Assembly (NCBI GenBank): GCA_013398955.1
Contig: VWPU01012134.1
Location: 1-64,000 of the forward strand
Length of the DNA stretch: 64,000 nt
DNA from: Callaeas wilsoni
Lineage: Eukaryota > Chordata > Aves > Passeriformes > Callaeidae
Direction: 5' to 3'
Each line of letters begins with the position of its first letter. The first letter of the stretch is position 1. A program made the translations under genes and the position numbers. Of the stretch, positions 24,321-35,500 are shown piece by piece. The notes under the pieces are model-generated. The model was not told the origin of the DNA and made no database searches. It was given only the letters and a program-made list of their open reading frames with translations.

Positions 24321-24545
24321 GGGGATCCTGCCGGGCCAGGGGATCCCGCAGGGCCAGGGGATCCCGCAGGGCCAGGGGATCCCGCAGGGCCGGGGCTCCC
24401 GCAGGGCCAGGGGATCCTGCCGGGCCAGGGGATCCCGCCGGGCCGGGGCTCCCGCAGGGCCAGGGGATCCTGCCGGGCCAGGGGCTCCCGCCGGGCCGGG
24501 GCTCCCCCTGGGCCAGGGATCCCGGCGGGCCGGGGCTCCCGCTCT
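24321..24545. repeat. GC-rich 17-18 bp minisatellite, about 13 units
   Basis: Units run head to tail with the form GGGGATCCYGCMGGGCCA (18 bp) alternating with GGGGCTCCCGCMGGGCC (17 bp). Differences cluster at three positions (A/C after GGGG, C/T and C/A in the middle), and the last units decay. Units carrying GGATCC and GGCTCC alternate in a pattern that suggests multi-unit duplication. Five open frames of 60-217 codons cross the region on both strands, with collagen-like or Arg-rich content (PAGSPGPAGSPGP, RRARGSRRARG). These arise because the period is near a multiple of three and the array is GC-rich without stops; they are not genes. Confidence 0.95.
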
Positions 24546-25430
24546 GTGCGGCACCGGGGCCAGCCAGGGTGTGCAGCGGGGCCGGCGAGCCCAGGCTGCA
24601 GCTGCAGGTACCGCAAACAGCACCGCCCCGCTGGAGCCCTGCGCCAAGGGCTCAGAGGGTTGGCCCCTTCCCCGCCAGCCTTCAGAGCTGTCTCGGAATT
24701 CACTTTGGCTTGGCAATCTGATGCGTCCTGTTTGCCCCAGGCAGCTCTCGTATTGCAATATCATATTTTAATTAGAAGAAAAATTATGTGTTGCATGCTT
24801 GAATTAAATTAAATTGCATATTTATATTTATAAGACACAGTATTGGCAGGATTTAAATGCTATATGAATTGAAGAACCAGAATACAGGTGTATTATAGTG
24901 ATTTGTAGCTGAAACATTTGCTAGAAATGCACACAAAGCAGAGCAGCACCAAATGCTAATTTAATACCCTAAGACAACACTGTGCTCTTGCAAGCACAAT
25001 TTCCCATATTCCATGTGAGCGTTTATCCCCTTTCATTATGAAAAGGTATTAAGAACCTTTGTTACAAACAAGCAACATAAAAAATATGTCATACCACTTC
25101 ACAACTACTAATGAATAATATCATTTAAAACAGACTGGGAAATAAACTAGTATAACACATTCTACTCTACTAGTACTATAAATATTCGCAAGGTTGTTAT
25201 TAAAGATAAATGCACACAGTAATTTTCTACTTGTAGGTTTTACAGGTATAATTTTGAATCATACAATATTTTTTAAAACACATCACAAGGATGGAAACCA
25301 ACAAAAAGACTGACTGGCAGCAATTCCTTGTGATCAATAGCTGACGTCTCCATCTACCTTTGAGGGCCCACATAAATTATATCGTGGCAGTGTGAACCTT
25401 CAAGAGGAGTGATGTGATTACCTTGCTCAG
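24546..25430. other. GC-rich shoulder of the minisatellite, then AT-rich sequence
   Basis: GC content falls by about 24680, after which nothing is recognised. Confidence 0.5.
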
Positions 25431-25580
25431 GGTCACAGTGGGGAGCATGCGATCGCAGGGATTTCACACCTGCGGCATCGCGGTTCTGCGGCCGCGCTCG
25501 CAGCACACGTTCTGCAGGTGCCAGCGGCTGCCCTGGGGTGCTGCCGGGGAAGGAGGGCTGTGGACACGCCAGCCTCAGCC
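25431..25580. promoter_or_regulatory. Small CpG-rich patch
   Basis: CpG and GCGGCCGC-type sites cluster here (gcggcatcgcggttctgcgg, ccgcgctcgc) in an otherwise AT-rich neighbourhood. It could be an orphan CpG island, an enhancer, or simply a GC-rich block. A 161-codon plus-strand frame and overlapping minus-strand frames are not recognisable proteins. There is no clear TATA box or splice donor to support a transcript. Confidence 0.35.
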
Positions 25581-27894
25581 TCACATTCCTGAGGGGCAGC
25601 TCGTTTTCTCTTCACCGAGATCCAAAGCCGAGAACCCTGTTTCACAGCAGGTGAGGTACGAATGTCACAGCTCCGTGCCCAGCCCGAGAGCCTTCCTGGG
25701 AAACCCTGGGGCAGTTGCAGCCTGGCTGCCCCAACCTGCCCTTCCCAGACCACAGCAGCCTCCACTCCAGGCCTTGGAAAGCAGACAAAAAGACCCCTCC
25801 TCTGCTGCTCCCCTAGAGCTACAAATAATGGACTTCTCTTTCCTCACAGCTGCAGAGAAAACCACAGACATTTTTTCCTGTTTTGTTCAGCAAATATAAG
25901 TCGTAAGTTAAAGCCCAATATCTTTAGATACCTCAACAAAAGAGGAAAAAAGGGAATCTACACTTAAAGAGAATTATTCCTCGGGGGCTCTGACAGGAGA
26001 TGGCGATGCGCCAGGGAAGGTAGTTGGAGAATAAGCCTCTTTGCAGGATTCTGGGCTGTCTATTGCTGAACTGCTTCAACTCACTTGAAGTATCTAGAAC
26101 TCATATTTAATTCTTCTTCTTCTTTCTCTACATGTTCTTACTTTCACCCCAGTCCTCCAAAACTAGATATCATAAGCTGTGAACCCCAGGCCCAATGTGC
26201 CTTAATGTTACCCCATGAAACAATACTGGCAGGACAATTTATTTCTGCTCAAAACAATTTCCCCATCCTAAAATTGTGATTGTTAGGTTAGCATCCCATT
26301 GAGATGAGAAAAGGAAAGAGCTGCACTTTCAGGTTGTGCCTAAAATTTTAAGGAAGGCAAGCTGCACTGATTTATCCTTGGCATACTGTTTTATACCCAT
26401 AAGAACAAAAACATCTCTTTAGTGGCAGATTAAATTGTGCAGAAACGGACTGACACTGAGAAGGCAAACACTGCAGTCTGCTTAAACAGGCTGAGTCGCA
26501 CATCAAAGGCTGCTTGGCCACAAAAATAAAAGTGTGTACACACACACTCTTGGTTTATTTGATTTCATAAGCGACTGTGTATTTAAAACACGTATAAAGA
26601 TCTAAAAAAAATTGGCATGGAATTTTATCTTTTTAATAGATAGATTTGCAAAGAATTTGTGATTTAGATTATATTTACTTTCAGGAAACTTGCTTAGAAA
26701 GTAATTAAATGTGTTTTATCCATAATTTTCTCTTTTTTGTTGTTTTGCATTGTGCTGCAGAAACAAAACTAAAAACTATGGAATGGAAGGATTTTTTTTT
26801 AACTGAATATTATAAATGAATAGAGCAAGGGATGTTAATGTTTGTCATTTTCCTTATCTGTACACATGAATATGTTATATGCTCATTTCCATTGCAAATG
26901 GAACAACAGAATGATCATTGCAAACTGAAATATACTGTACATTTCATTTCTTCATTTCTTTGAAAATACCACTGACAAAAATAATCAATTGCTAGTATTA
27001 TTGTTCTAAAGCTCTGCATCTCAATGAAAATTGAAGGAATTAATGGTGTCCATCTGGAATAAAGCATGCAGTGTGTTCTGGAGGGTCATTATTATTCACT
27101 GCTGAAACAAAGTCAGGCTGTGGAGCCCTGAACCATGACTGGGCAATTGTGCAAGGCACTGTACAAACATGTAGTCATCCTGTTTCTTGCACACCTCTCC
27201 TCCACCTTGCTCACCATTAATGAAACCAAAAGAAGGCAGAGAGGAGATCTGACTCCTTATCACAGCTACATTAGTGAGGAAATACTGAAGAAGGAAAAGA
27301 ACCTTTTGAGGTAAAAGACAAGCTTGTCACAAGAACAAACCTGGATAAAATGTCAGTGGTATATTTAAAGTCATGATTAAGAGGTTTCTATCCCTCTGAG
27401 CAGTGAGGTTCTAGAGTAACATTCCTGTAGGAGCCATGGGGCACAAGAAACCTCTTGAGGGTTAAGAAGAAAATCACTCTGAGTTTTTTAGCTTTCTACT
27501 ACTCTGTGCTTGCTTTGCAACGTACAGTAATGTCTCCTTCTCATTTGGTCCCAGAGATTAAAAAATACAGTGAGAAGTAGTGCCTAGCCTAAACTATTTT
27601 TTTTTTATCATCATAGACAACAGAACCAAAGGAAGAAAGATCTGTAAGTGCAGGCATCAACTATGAGCTCAAAATAACATTTGAAGACAGAGTGAAAAAA
27701 CTCACTAAGGCAGGCAGGAGGATTGGTACTTCTCACATAATGATTAGGCTCTGTGGGACAGAAAACAAAAAATATGTAGAATAAATAGGCAGGAATAAAA
27801 CTGTAAGATGAATATAGGACAGGAAGGCAAACTGCATCCTGCTGAATGGAGTGGGACTGACATCCATGTACGCTTGGTTTTACTGCAAATGGGA
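25581..27894. other. Non-coding AT-rich sequence
   Basis: No exon or clear repeat was seen. Short homopolymers are common. Confidence 0.5.
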
Positions 27895-27975
27895 CACTGG
27901 ATCACATCCTGAAAACCCTTACTTATGCAAGTAATCCCACTAAAATCAATGGGAACTATGCCTGAAATGACTGCT
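27895..27975. repeat. Old amniote interspersed repeat fragment
   Basis: The text CCTTACTTATGCAAGTAATC followed by CCACTAAAATCAATGGGAAC matches the type of interspersed sequence common in turtle, crocodile and bird genomes, recalled as CCTTACTCATGTGAGTAGTC then CCATTGAAGTCAATGGGACT. The class (SINE, LINE or DNA transposon) is not certain from this fragment. The minus-strand open frame over it (about 117 codons) is therefore repeat-derived. Confidence 0.5.
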
Positions 27976-30800
27976 TCCATGTCTCCACTAGGGATTCCAA
28001 GGTCAGGTCCATTTTCTGTGCAATATTGGATGAATGCTAGAAAATCAATATCTCTATTGAGACTTCTTCTTTTGGAGTAAAAATAAACCTGGACCATTTT
28101 GAGTTCAAATGTTCATTGTTCCTGGGTGTTTTTATAAATTCCTTCTGAAAGCAAAATGGTCAAATCAAAATGGAGTAAAATGCTCATCTTTTTGGTGTGT
28201 TTTATAGCTTGTTGTTATACCTAACTTTGTAATGCCACAAAGGTTAAAGGCAACTTTATAGTTTTTTTGTATTTAGTCTTTATCTGTTAAAAAGAGACAT
28301 TTTACTTTTAGCAATTCCCTCTATGCAAATGAGTCAGGGGTGAGGGATAAGTGGGGAGAAAGAGAATGCCAGATTATATTATTTTAGGAATTTTGTTATT
28401 TTATGGAAAACTTTTTGGTCTTTTTGCCATAGAAAATGCAAAGGAAGAGGATTTTTTTAGTAAGAGATTTTGGTGCAGTCATAGAAATGTAAGTCATTGT
28501 TATAAAGCATTGCTTTGGTAGCATGGTAAAAAACCCTACTCAATTCTGTTCACAATACAGCTTATTATTATACTTCAATCACTATGGAGCACCTTCAGCT
28601 ATCATTTTGTTTAAAATGCCTAAACCTAGCTTAGGGTATTTATTCTTAATTTTCTACTAAACTACAATTAAATCTACTTGTAATTGTGTCCGAATTGAAT
28701 TTTCATAGTGAAATGTGTTAAATTCCTGTGTTTGATTCCCTTATGCTTCAGCTGTGGTGGGTCAAAAGGAAATTATGATTAATCCAAGCCATACAAATGA
28801 ACTACTTTAAGGATTTTCTAATAGATTTATGTTTTTCTGCAAGCCCTTGATAGTTTGAATGAAATTTTAAGATGGATTTCATTATGTTGGAGATGTGATC
28901 AGCTTCATGTCTGGCAAGAACAGTGGTTTACAAAAGAAATCATCTCACAGAAAAAACCAGCTAATTCCTAATATATTAGAAGTGTAATATCCACCAATTA
29001 AGAGACTAACAAATAGGAATTGGTGTGCTTTCTCTCAGAGACAGTCTCTTGAAATTTTGAGAAAATACATCCCAAATCCATTCTGCACCTGATGCATTCG
29101 GTCGACCCAACTCAAATATTTTTCCCAAGAAATTTCATTCAACAACAATTAATGGAAGAAGCAGTTCTCTTACAATCCAAATTAATGGGAATTATGGATT
29201 TTCAAGAAATAAAAAAGCTTTGATGCCCAGGTTTCAGCTAAGGTGATAGCATTTTTTCTGGGACCAATACAAAAGTATGGACTTATCCTAGGACTCCAGC
29301 TCAGCTGGATTTACTGGCGTGCTGGGGAGCAAATCCAAGAACGTGTTCAGTGCTCAGTCCCTTTTACCCACCTCTGCAGGGCTTGTTTCCCACCCGCTGT
29401 GTGACACATCAGCCATAACTTCTTCCCCTCTTGCACCACTGCACAAGGGACTGTGGTTTGGCTCTCTACTGCTAACAACATTATTGACAAAGCAATGCTC
29501 CTAAAGTATAACAACGAGCTGCTGCAGCACTTATTTACAGAATAACGTGCACCTTTCAGATACTCCATGCTTCTATTGGTTTTGGAGCTGTATTACTCAC
29601 ACAACGTATTTAACTAGCACTAACAGCCTTAGAGTACAAAAAGCGTGTGATTGAAAATCCAGGAGAACAATTGGCACCACCACAAGTCCACACAAGCACA
29701 GCACAATACTACAGCAAGTAGTATCTGTGTCTCCGTGGTGTGCCCCTCATTGTCTGATTTTTACGTTATTATGGCAAATAAAGTTAACCCAAACCCCAAA
29801 GCAATGGGCAACACTTTACAGTCTGTTTTTCAACTAACTGTGCTGCCTAGAGGATAAGATTAAAAATATACCAGTTCTTGGAAAAGTATAAAAATTAGGC
29901 ATCAAAATAGGTCAGATACTTACATATATCTTTTTGATGTGCTCATATGATAGGAGAGCAGATTGATAAAGGACAGAAGAAATGCTAAATATGCACCATG
30001 ACAAACAGTGAAAAATTAAGTATTGTAACTAACATTAATTACACTCCAGTAAGATGAATAGGCTGCTCATCATTAATGAGAATGTACACCTTTGTCTAAG
30101 TTTCACATCTACCTGTGATAAATGTGCTAACAGTGATAAAATACATCATAGTAACATTTGAATTAACAGCACACTAATAGATTGACATACAAGTATGAAT
30201 AAAGCATTTAATCATAAACATTATACCACACCCAGCGGTAAATTTTCTTTTTTGCATATATATCAAGTAAAACATATAAACATTACAATTTTATTTCAGT
30301 TTATGCTGAGATAATCTAATAGTATTACCTAACGTTATTATTAATATTATCCTAATATTTGTAATCCAGACTATCAGATACTTACATGGTGGCTTTTGGG
30401 AGACATTCAGGCAGTTTAATTAAACAGTAAGGGGGATTTATGAATAGAAAGGGTGGGGCTTGATCTCAGGACAAACTACCCACCGACTCTTGCCCACGTG
30501 ACAGGGATGGAATATTCAAACAATCTCCATGATGGGTTGACTCCAATGCCTATTAAAGGATTACTTTAATTTACCCTTAATGAAAATTGAAGCAGGCCTG
30601 CTAGCCTACAGTGCTTATCTGTATCTTCAGTAGCCTTCTCTCCTGTGTTTCCAGTGCCTTTTTCCTGGCAGGGAGACAGAGGGTTGATTGAGGGAGGCAG
30701 GCATGCAGCAGGAATGGCCGACACTGTCTCCTGTGCCTGCAGAGCCCAGAGCTGCAGGCAGCTGGGGCCGACCCATTTTGGAGGAGCTGGGATGTGCAGC
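27976..30800. other. Non-coding AT-rich sequence
   Basis: Nothing was recognised. TATA-like and poly-A-like strings are frequent, as expected by base composition. Confidence 0.5.
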
Positions 30801-30894
30801 TGCCATGCCATGCCATGCCATGCCATGCCATGCCATGCCATGCCATGCCATGCCATGCCATGCCATGCCATGCCATGCCATGCCATGCCATGCC
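30801..30894. repeat. (TGCCA)n pentanucleotide array, 18.8 units
   Basis: Eighteen perfect TGCCA units plus TGCC lie within a GC-rich patch. Because five is not a multiple of three and the unit has no stop in any frame, all six frames stay open. This produces CHAMP or MAWHG peptide repeats on the two strands, which are artefacts. The absence of any unit variation suggests recent expansion. Confidence 0.98.
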
Positions 30895-32394
30895 TCCACA
30901 GCAGCCCTCAGGGGAAGGTGCCGCAGGTGACAAGGCCAGACCACTGTCCCCGTTTACCCACCACCCTCTGAACGGCTCCTGAGGCACCTGGGCCTGGAAG
31001 CTCCCCCTGTTTCTCTGGGAGGGGCCACCTTGCAGCATGGCCACGTTACCTAACGGCACCACGGAGAAGGCACATGGAATGTCCATGCTCTGCTACCGGG
31101 ACTCAGCCCGGGCTGAGCAGGCACTCCAGCTGAGGAGCTGTACAAGGCAGCTGGAAGTGAACTTGGTTACACTGCTCCAGCATCTCCCTGTTCTCCCTGG
31201 CAGAAGGGACTGTGGTGCCCTGAGTGACCAGGGACGGATGTTCGGCACAGAGCCGGAGTGCACAGGCAGCAACTGGCATGAGGATTCTTCCTCGCTCAGG
31301 GCCAAGGCTCCAAGTGTGGCTGGGAAGGGAGAGGGCTGGATTTCACTGCCCAGCTTCTCTCATGCTCTGCTCCAAAAGTCTCCACTTCAATGAAGAGCTT
31401 GACAGGCAGAGCTGAGAAAGCAGAGGTAAGGAGAACATCAGGAGTCTTCTGGCTCAGTAGCAGCAAGAAGGGCTCTGCTACAAGTAAGACTAACAAATGG
31501 TGTAAAGACCAACTGTAATTCACAGAACAAACACTGTGAATTAGTTAAACATTGCCAAGAGAGAATTGCTTTAGCCTAATGTTTCCTGAAGATCATTCGA
31601 ACAGTGCAAGCTCATCAGTGTATTTTTAATGCAATTAAGCAGATGGTTTAAAATACTTTAATTACTGCCAGGTCTCACCTAGGCTGCACAGTAGATGACA
31701 CTGGACTTGTGTAGTGCCTGATATAAAATACTGAGAGATATTACACAAGCAATGTATGAATACTCAAGCTCAATGAATCCATCTGCATGGACCACAAAAA
31801 GGCTCTGCAGGTCAACAAGCCTGTGGACACAAGTGAAAAATTGTGTTTGCTGTCATTCTTGTAAAGCACACTGTGCCAAGACAGCTTGTGCTGGTTATCT
31901 GCTGGGGGACAGCAAAGCAGCATTCCAGGGGGAAGAAGGTCCCCACATGCAGAACAAGGCATGCACATGTGGCCAGAGCACTTAAGTCTAGCTTTTCTCT
32001 TCTATCTAAACTGACAGATGTCTCCAGGAGAACTGGAAGTCTTGAAAGCTAGCGTAGGGATTTCAAACTGTTTGTATGTTTTATACTTTTCTACTGCCAC
32101 ACCAGCACGCAAGCCAGCAAGATAATACAGTATGACTGCACTGGTAGCTGCCATACTCACATTGAAAGCATATATTTTCTTCTTTGTTATATTAAATGCT
32201 ACATTACCTTGTTCCCTCTGCATTCCAGCTGGCAACTTATTGATTAGGGCAACACTTCTGGGTTTCTTCCTCCTATGCAATAATCTTTATAATTTCACAT
32301 TTCTAAATGCTAAAAGCACACTAATGCAAGTGGGAAGAGTTTCCTCTGCTATTTCACATACTTAAGGAGAAGATGTTATCGATTTATATGCTTT
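30895..32394. other. Moderately GC-rich then AT-rich sequence, no supported gene
   Basis: Overlapping frames up to about 118 codons at 31.0-31.5 kb have ordinary composition but no recognisable domain and no consistent splice structure. Confidence 0.45.
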
Positions 32395-32575
32395 ACTCTA
32401 GAAGTGCTTTGCAAAGGCAGTAAGTATTATTATTTTCATTTTAGCAAGAAGGAAAATGGCACACAGATTGCCCAAGGTCACCCTGCAGATCAGTGAGAGA
32501 ACCAGGATTAAATTCAGATCTTTTGGGTCTCTGTGCAGAGACTCTTCTGCTGAGCTATTTTTGGAAGCCTCCAAA
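32395..32575 (-). repeat. MIR-like ancient SINE, minus orientation
   Basis: On the minus strand the order is a tRNA-like head (AGCTCAGCAGAAGAG), then GATCTGAATTTAATCCTGG, TGACCTTGGGCAATCTGTGT, and a tail AAAATGAAAATAATAATACT. This is the MIR/CORE-SINE layout, with counterparts CTGGGTTCGAATCCCGG, GTGACCTTGGGCAAG and AAAATGGGGATAATAATA. It is well diverged, as expected for an element inserted before the amniote radiation. Confidence 0.7.
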
Positions 32576-35500
32576 TGAAGCATGGCCATGATACACAACC
32601 CATTCTCACAGTCTAAAAGTAATTTATGACATTCAAAATATTTTTTCTCTAGTACTTTTTAATGGCTATAACTATGAAATGAGCTCTTTGCAATAGCAAA
32701 GGAAGAGCTGAAAGAAGCAAAATCTTAAAATTTTGAACTATTTGAACTGAAGAAATTTACACTGGTTTAACTCCTACCTCCTGGACTCTAATGATGTTAA
32801 CTCAAGCACTGTGTGCAGCAGCCACTGAAATTTTCTTGCACAAATTTTCAGTTGAACTCTGGGTCATGAAGACAATCTTGTTTTACAGTTTTAACAATAA
32901 CTGCAGAAATGTATTCCTTATCAAAATTAATACAGTTTTGCAGAAATCCATCTACCTAAAGAAAAAAAAGGAAATGGTATGTTGAGATATAGTAATCACG
33001 TAGCAAAATTTGAACCTTGAGGAAATTTCAATATGTTCCACAAAAATACCAGCTTGATAAATTGTGAGTCAGTACCAGAAATGGTAAAAAATTATTCAGA
33101 ACTGTTTTTCATGTATATTTTGATTATTAGTTTGGATATTTCTTTTGACAGTAAATCTGCTCTTCTTTCCAAACCTTCCCTTTACTGAGGCTTATTGTTT
33201 CTTGCAAATACAAGTCTTTCTTTACTAACAAAGTATCTCCCACTCTTTTTCCCTATCTCCCTTACATAAACACAGTATCCTGGGGTTTAACTAGTAAAAT
33301 CTAAAAATTATATTAGTGTGGGGAAAATTAAATAAGTGACCTTACATATAAAGAAAGCAAAATATAGTCACATATTTCATCATTTTTAATTTTTGTTAAA
33401 AGGAAAACAAATTCAGGCTTGTTCTGTGATCTCAACAATCTTCTGAGTAATCTAGCAATTTGCTAACAACAGCCTCAACAGAGGAAAAATAACAGAAAAT
33501 TTTCACTCTATTTGCAAACTATGCAAATATTGTACATCTCAATAATGTATTTTGCAATCACTGTTTTAAATGTCTATGGTCCTGGAGATATTCTGGTTGG
33601 TCTAGGATATGAGAAACAATTCATCTCTGGATGCAAACAGTATTTAATTGGACTAATGGTTGATTTACTAACATGAACTCCACTTAAAACTTGCAGTAAT
33701 TAATTTTTGTTATTCACCAGGGACTGTTGCTTTTCAGAAATTGATCAGTAAGAAATCAAAATGACAAAATTATTTTTAATACAGTACTTTGCAGAAGCAT
33801 AACTTCTCAATGTTTAATCTAAATGAGGTATTAACTCCAGTGGGTCAATTATTAACTTAATTTTAAGCAACAACTTGATTTGTCTTATTTTCTTCATTGA
33901 TCAATAGATCAAGCTGAGTCTTTCAAGTAGTGGCATGAATAATCCCTAAGATAGAACGGATTGCAAAACTATTAATGAGCAATAACTTGGGATAAACTAA
34001 AACTCCACCTATGCAGTAGTAAAGATACGATCTTCATACATTTCCTGACTTGCTTTGTATTCCTCCGTGGGACTTCTGCAGAAAAATATGTGTGCAACTC
34101 TGCACTGACACTGCCTTAAAGCATGTGGGCAGATGGACTGCTGAAACCCCATACTTTTTTGGGGCATTCAGAAGTTTTATGGTCAGCTATGACTGTCAAT
34201 TATTTTACTTTTTAATTTCTTACTTTGTGTGGCTATCAACAATTTTCCAGTCACTCCTTTTAAATGAAGACTGAGGTTATATTCTCAAAGATACAGACAG
34301 AGACATCTGGACATGTTGAAACCTAAACGTGTTGCCCCACACTCCTGTCTCAAACACTTCTAGAGCAGTGAGGACCAATATCACACGCCTTTGATTTTCC
34401 ATTGCCCCAGGAAAGACAGAGGAATCGATGAAGTATGTATTAGTATCTTTTTCATCTCAGAGCTGTCTAATCCGTTTTTGTAACTACTCTGTCCTTTACA
34501 ACACCATCAAATTAAAGAGTCAGAGCTGGTATGTTTATATCCTAAATCAGAAGAGAATCAGAAATTTTGCAGTCTCATATTATGGGAAGTGTATCTTTTT
34601 CCTGATGTGTTTTGGACTCTATTTATTTATACTTTTCAGTCATTTAAGTTAAGATAACCCGGGCTAGGCAGTGCAGAGAAAAGAGCAGAGACTGGAGGCT
34701 GGAACACAGCCCTGACACTGAAAGTCTGCTATGCTGTGATTGCAGTATTGCTAGTGGGAACTGTCACAACACCGCTCATGGAAACTGTAGCTTCACCCAC
34801 CTGAAGGCATCCAGTGCGTCATCCTGCCTTGTTCTCAGCCAAACCCATGGGTAGGGCTTCTGCAGTTACACTGCTCCTGGCAATTAGAAAAGAAATCCAC
34901 AATATTTTATCTCCCATAAAAGCTTTAGAAAATGTTTGCACGTTCCCTTTCAGGGACATGGGGCACAAAGGAAATGTTTTATCTTCTAGGAAATTTAGTA
35001 TCTATGTGTTAAAGATCCATTTAGCATTAATGAAAAAAATATTTTTCCCTCATAACTAGAAGCTATTGATATATAGCAGCTGAAAGGCTTTGAAACCTTA
35101 CTCTTCATTCTGTATCTCATCAGAGCTATAAAAGAAGGACTGAGAATTAGAACCTTATGCTGAATAGGTAGGATTCAATCTACCCTTGCCATCTTAGCAA
35201 GCAAGGCTTCAACTTCAAAATGTGCTGGTGCTTAACTGAGCCTCAGAACTTGCAAAAGCTGCAAGGAAGGCTGTGTTGAAACCAAATTTTTGGTGCCTGA
35301 CACTATCAGGTACATGAAATTCATCAGCATGATAAGTGTTCCGGCATGCAGTATCAGTAGCCATCTTTCTTACATGATACGAAATTAATCCTTCACTTGA
35401 AGCAACTTTTTTTTGGTCACTATATCTTATTTCTCCGTGACAAATGGATAGGACGTGCTACAGAGGAATTCAGCACAAAGGAGATGAGGCAATGTAAGCA

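Noticed and set aside
24056..24812. Open frames of 168-217 codons on both strands with collagen-like or Arg-rich repeats
   Set aside because: They lie over a GC-rich tandem array with an 17-18 bp unit. Opposite strands and shifted frames are all open, and there is no unique domain.
25414..25899. 161-codon plus-strand frame in a CpG-rich patch
   Set aside because: Overlapping minus-strand frames are equally open, composition is GC-driven, and no domain or splice evidence exists.
27744..28097. 117-codon minus-strand frame with several cysteines
   Set aside because: It crosses an old interspersed repeat (CCTTACTTATGCAAG type), and no splice structure or domain is seen.
30566..31086. Open frames with CHAMP or MAWHG repeats, up to 161 codons
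   Set aside because: They come directly from the stop-free TGCCA array, and the flanks have no recognisable protein.
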